64,000 nt of DNA. Origin: Gracilibacillus halotolerans (GTDB lineage Bacteria; Bacillota; Bacilli; Bacillales; Amphibacillaceae). The position numbers and the translations under genes are program-made. Positions 63,879 to 64,000 of the stretch are shown here, one piece after another; within the stretch, counting starts at the first letter, position 1, and each line of letters starts with the position of its first letter. The notes under the pieces are model-generated. The model was not told where the DNA came from, did no database searches, and saw only the letters and a program-made list of their open reading frames with translations. Location: contig NZ_JACHON010000003.1 of assembly GCF_014206945.1 (NCBI RefSeq), forward strand, positions 186,001 through 250,000, read 5' to 3'.

Positions 63879-64000
63879 TCTGCATTCTCCTGTCGACTAT
63901 ATCCTTTAAGATAATAATATTATTAAGTAATCATAATTAAAGCGATTACTTTTTTTGAAATAAAATTCTTCTTGTTTATTTTAACATATAAGTATCGGAA

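Overview
The window is AT-rich DNA from a low-GC Gram-positive bacterium, almost certainly a Bacillaceae member of the Gracilibacillus/Oceanobacillus/Virgibacillus kind. Pointers are the YesM/YesN and YesS-type regulators, AraR (GntR-LacI fusion), CcpA-type cre sites, HelD, a YfiB/YfiC-like exporter, a DUF1002 (YpuA-like) protein and a comQXPA locus. The genus is inferred from family content, not from a marker gene. No rRNA, tRNA, CRISPR array, prophage or intact insertion sequence was seen.

Layout: (1) 1-0.57 kb, 3' end of purU, then a YiiX-like cysteine peptidase. (2) 1.5-17.5 kb, an L-arabinose/arabinan region: araD-araA, araR, an AraC-type regulator, a GH127/GH146 beta-L-arabinofuranosidase, an ABC importer (lipoprotein plus two permeases), a small membrane protein, two GH51 arabinofuranosidases and an araN relic that has lost its 5' end. 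Two promoters share the same -35/-10 layout and carry AraR-like boxes downstream. No araB kinase is present. (3) 17.6-31.2 kb, a pectin/xylan module: YesS-like membrane regulator and DUF624 protein, divergent from an LplABC-type importer, MFS carrier, GH28, GH43 and CE12 esterase. It is flanked by the two halves of the nickel-cofactor gene larC, larC1 at 17.6 kb and larC2 at 30.7 kb. (4) 31.8-35.8 kb, hexuronate catabolism: LacI regulator divergent from uxaE-uxaC.

(5) 35.9-51.6 kb, mostly core or housekeeping genes: VOC protein, YjbQ, RidA, DUF1002 protein, two YcxB-like proteins, two paralogous two-domain exported proteins (one with no ATG/GTG/TTG start), a 58-aa membrane protein, a heterodimeric ABC exporter, HelD, aldo/keto reductase, ferredoxin, an NTase-like protein and a DeoR regulator. 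(6) 51.8-58.3 kb, a YesM/YesN two-component system driving a third ABC importer and a polysaccharide deacetylase without a signal peptide. (7) 58.4-62.7 kb, a quorum-sensing locus on the minus strand, comQ-comX-comP-comA. Its 54-codon comX overlaps both neighbours. It ends with a small stand-alone LuxR-type HTH gene. (8) A second DUF624 gene closes the window.

Together, secreted or membrane functions deliver arabino-, galacturono- and xylo-oligosaccharides through ABC importers that carry no ATPase of their own; a shared MsmX-type ATPase elsewhere is assumed. Cytosolic GH51, GH127, GH28, GH43 and CE12 enzymes trim them. AraA/AraD and UxaC/UxaE feed the monosaccharides towards central metabolism. 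Three intergenic tandem arrays of unrelated sequence all have a 41-bp period built of 20+21-bp half-units, and all lie between convergent genes.
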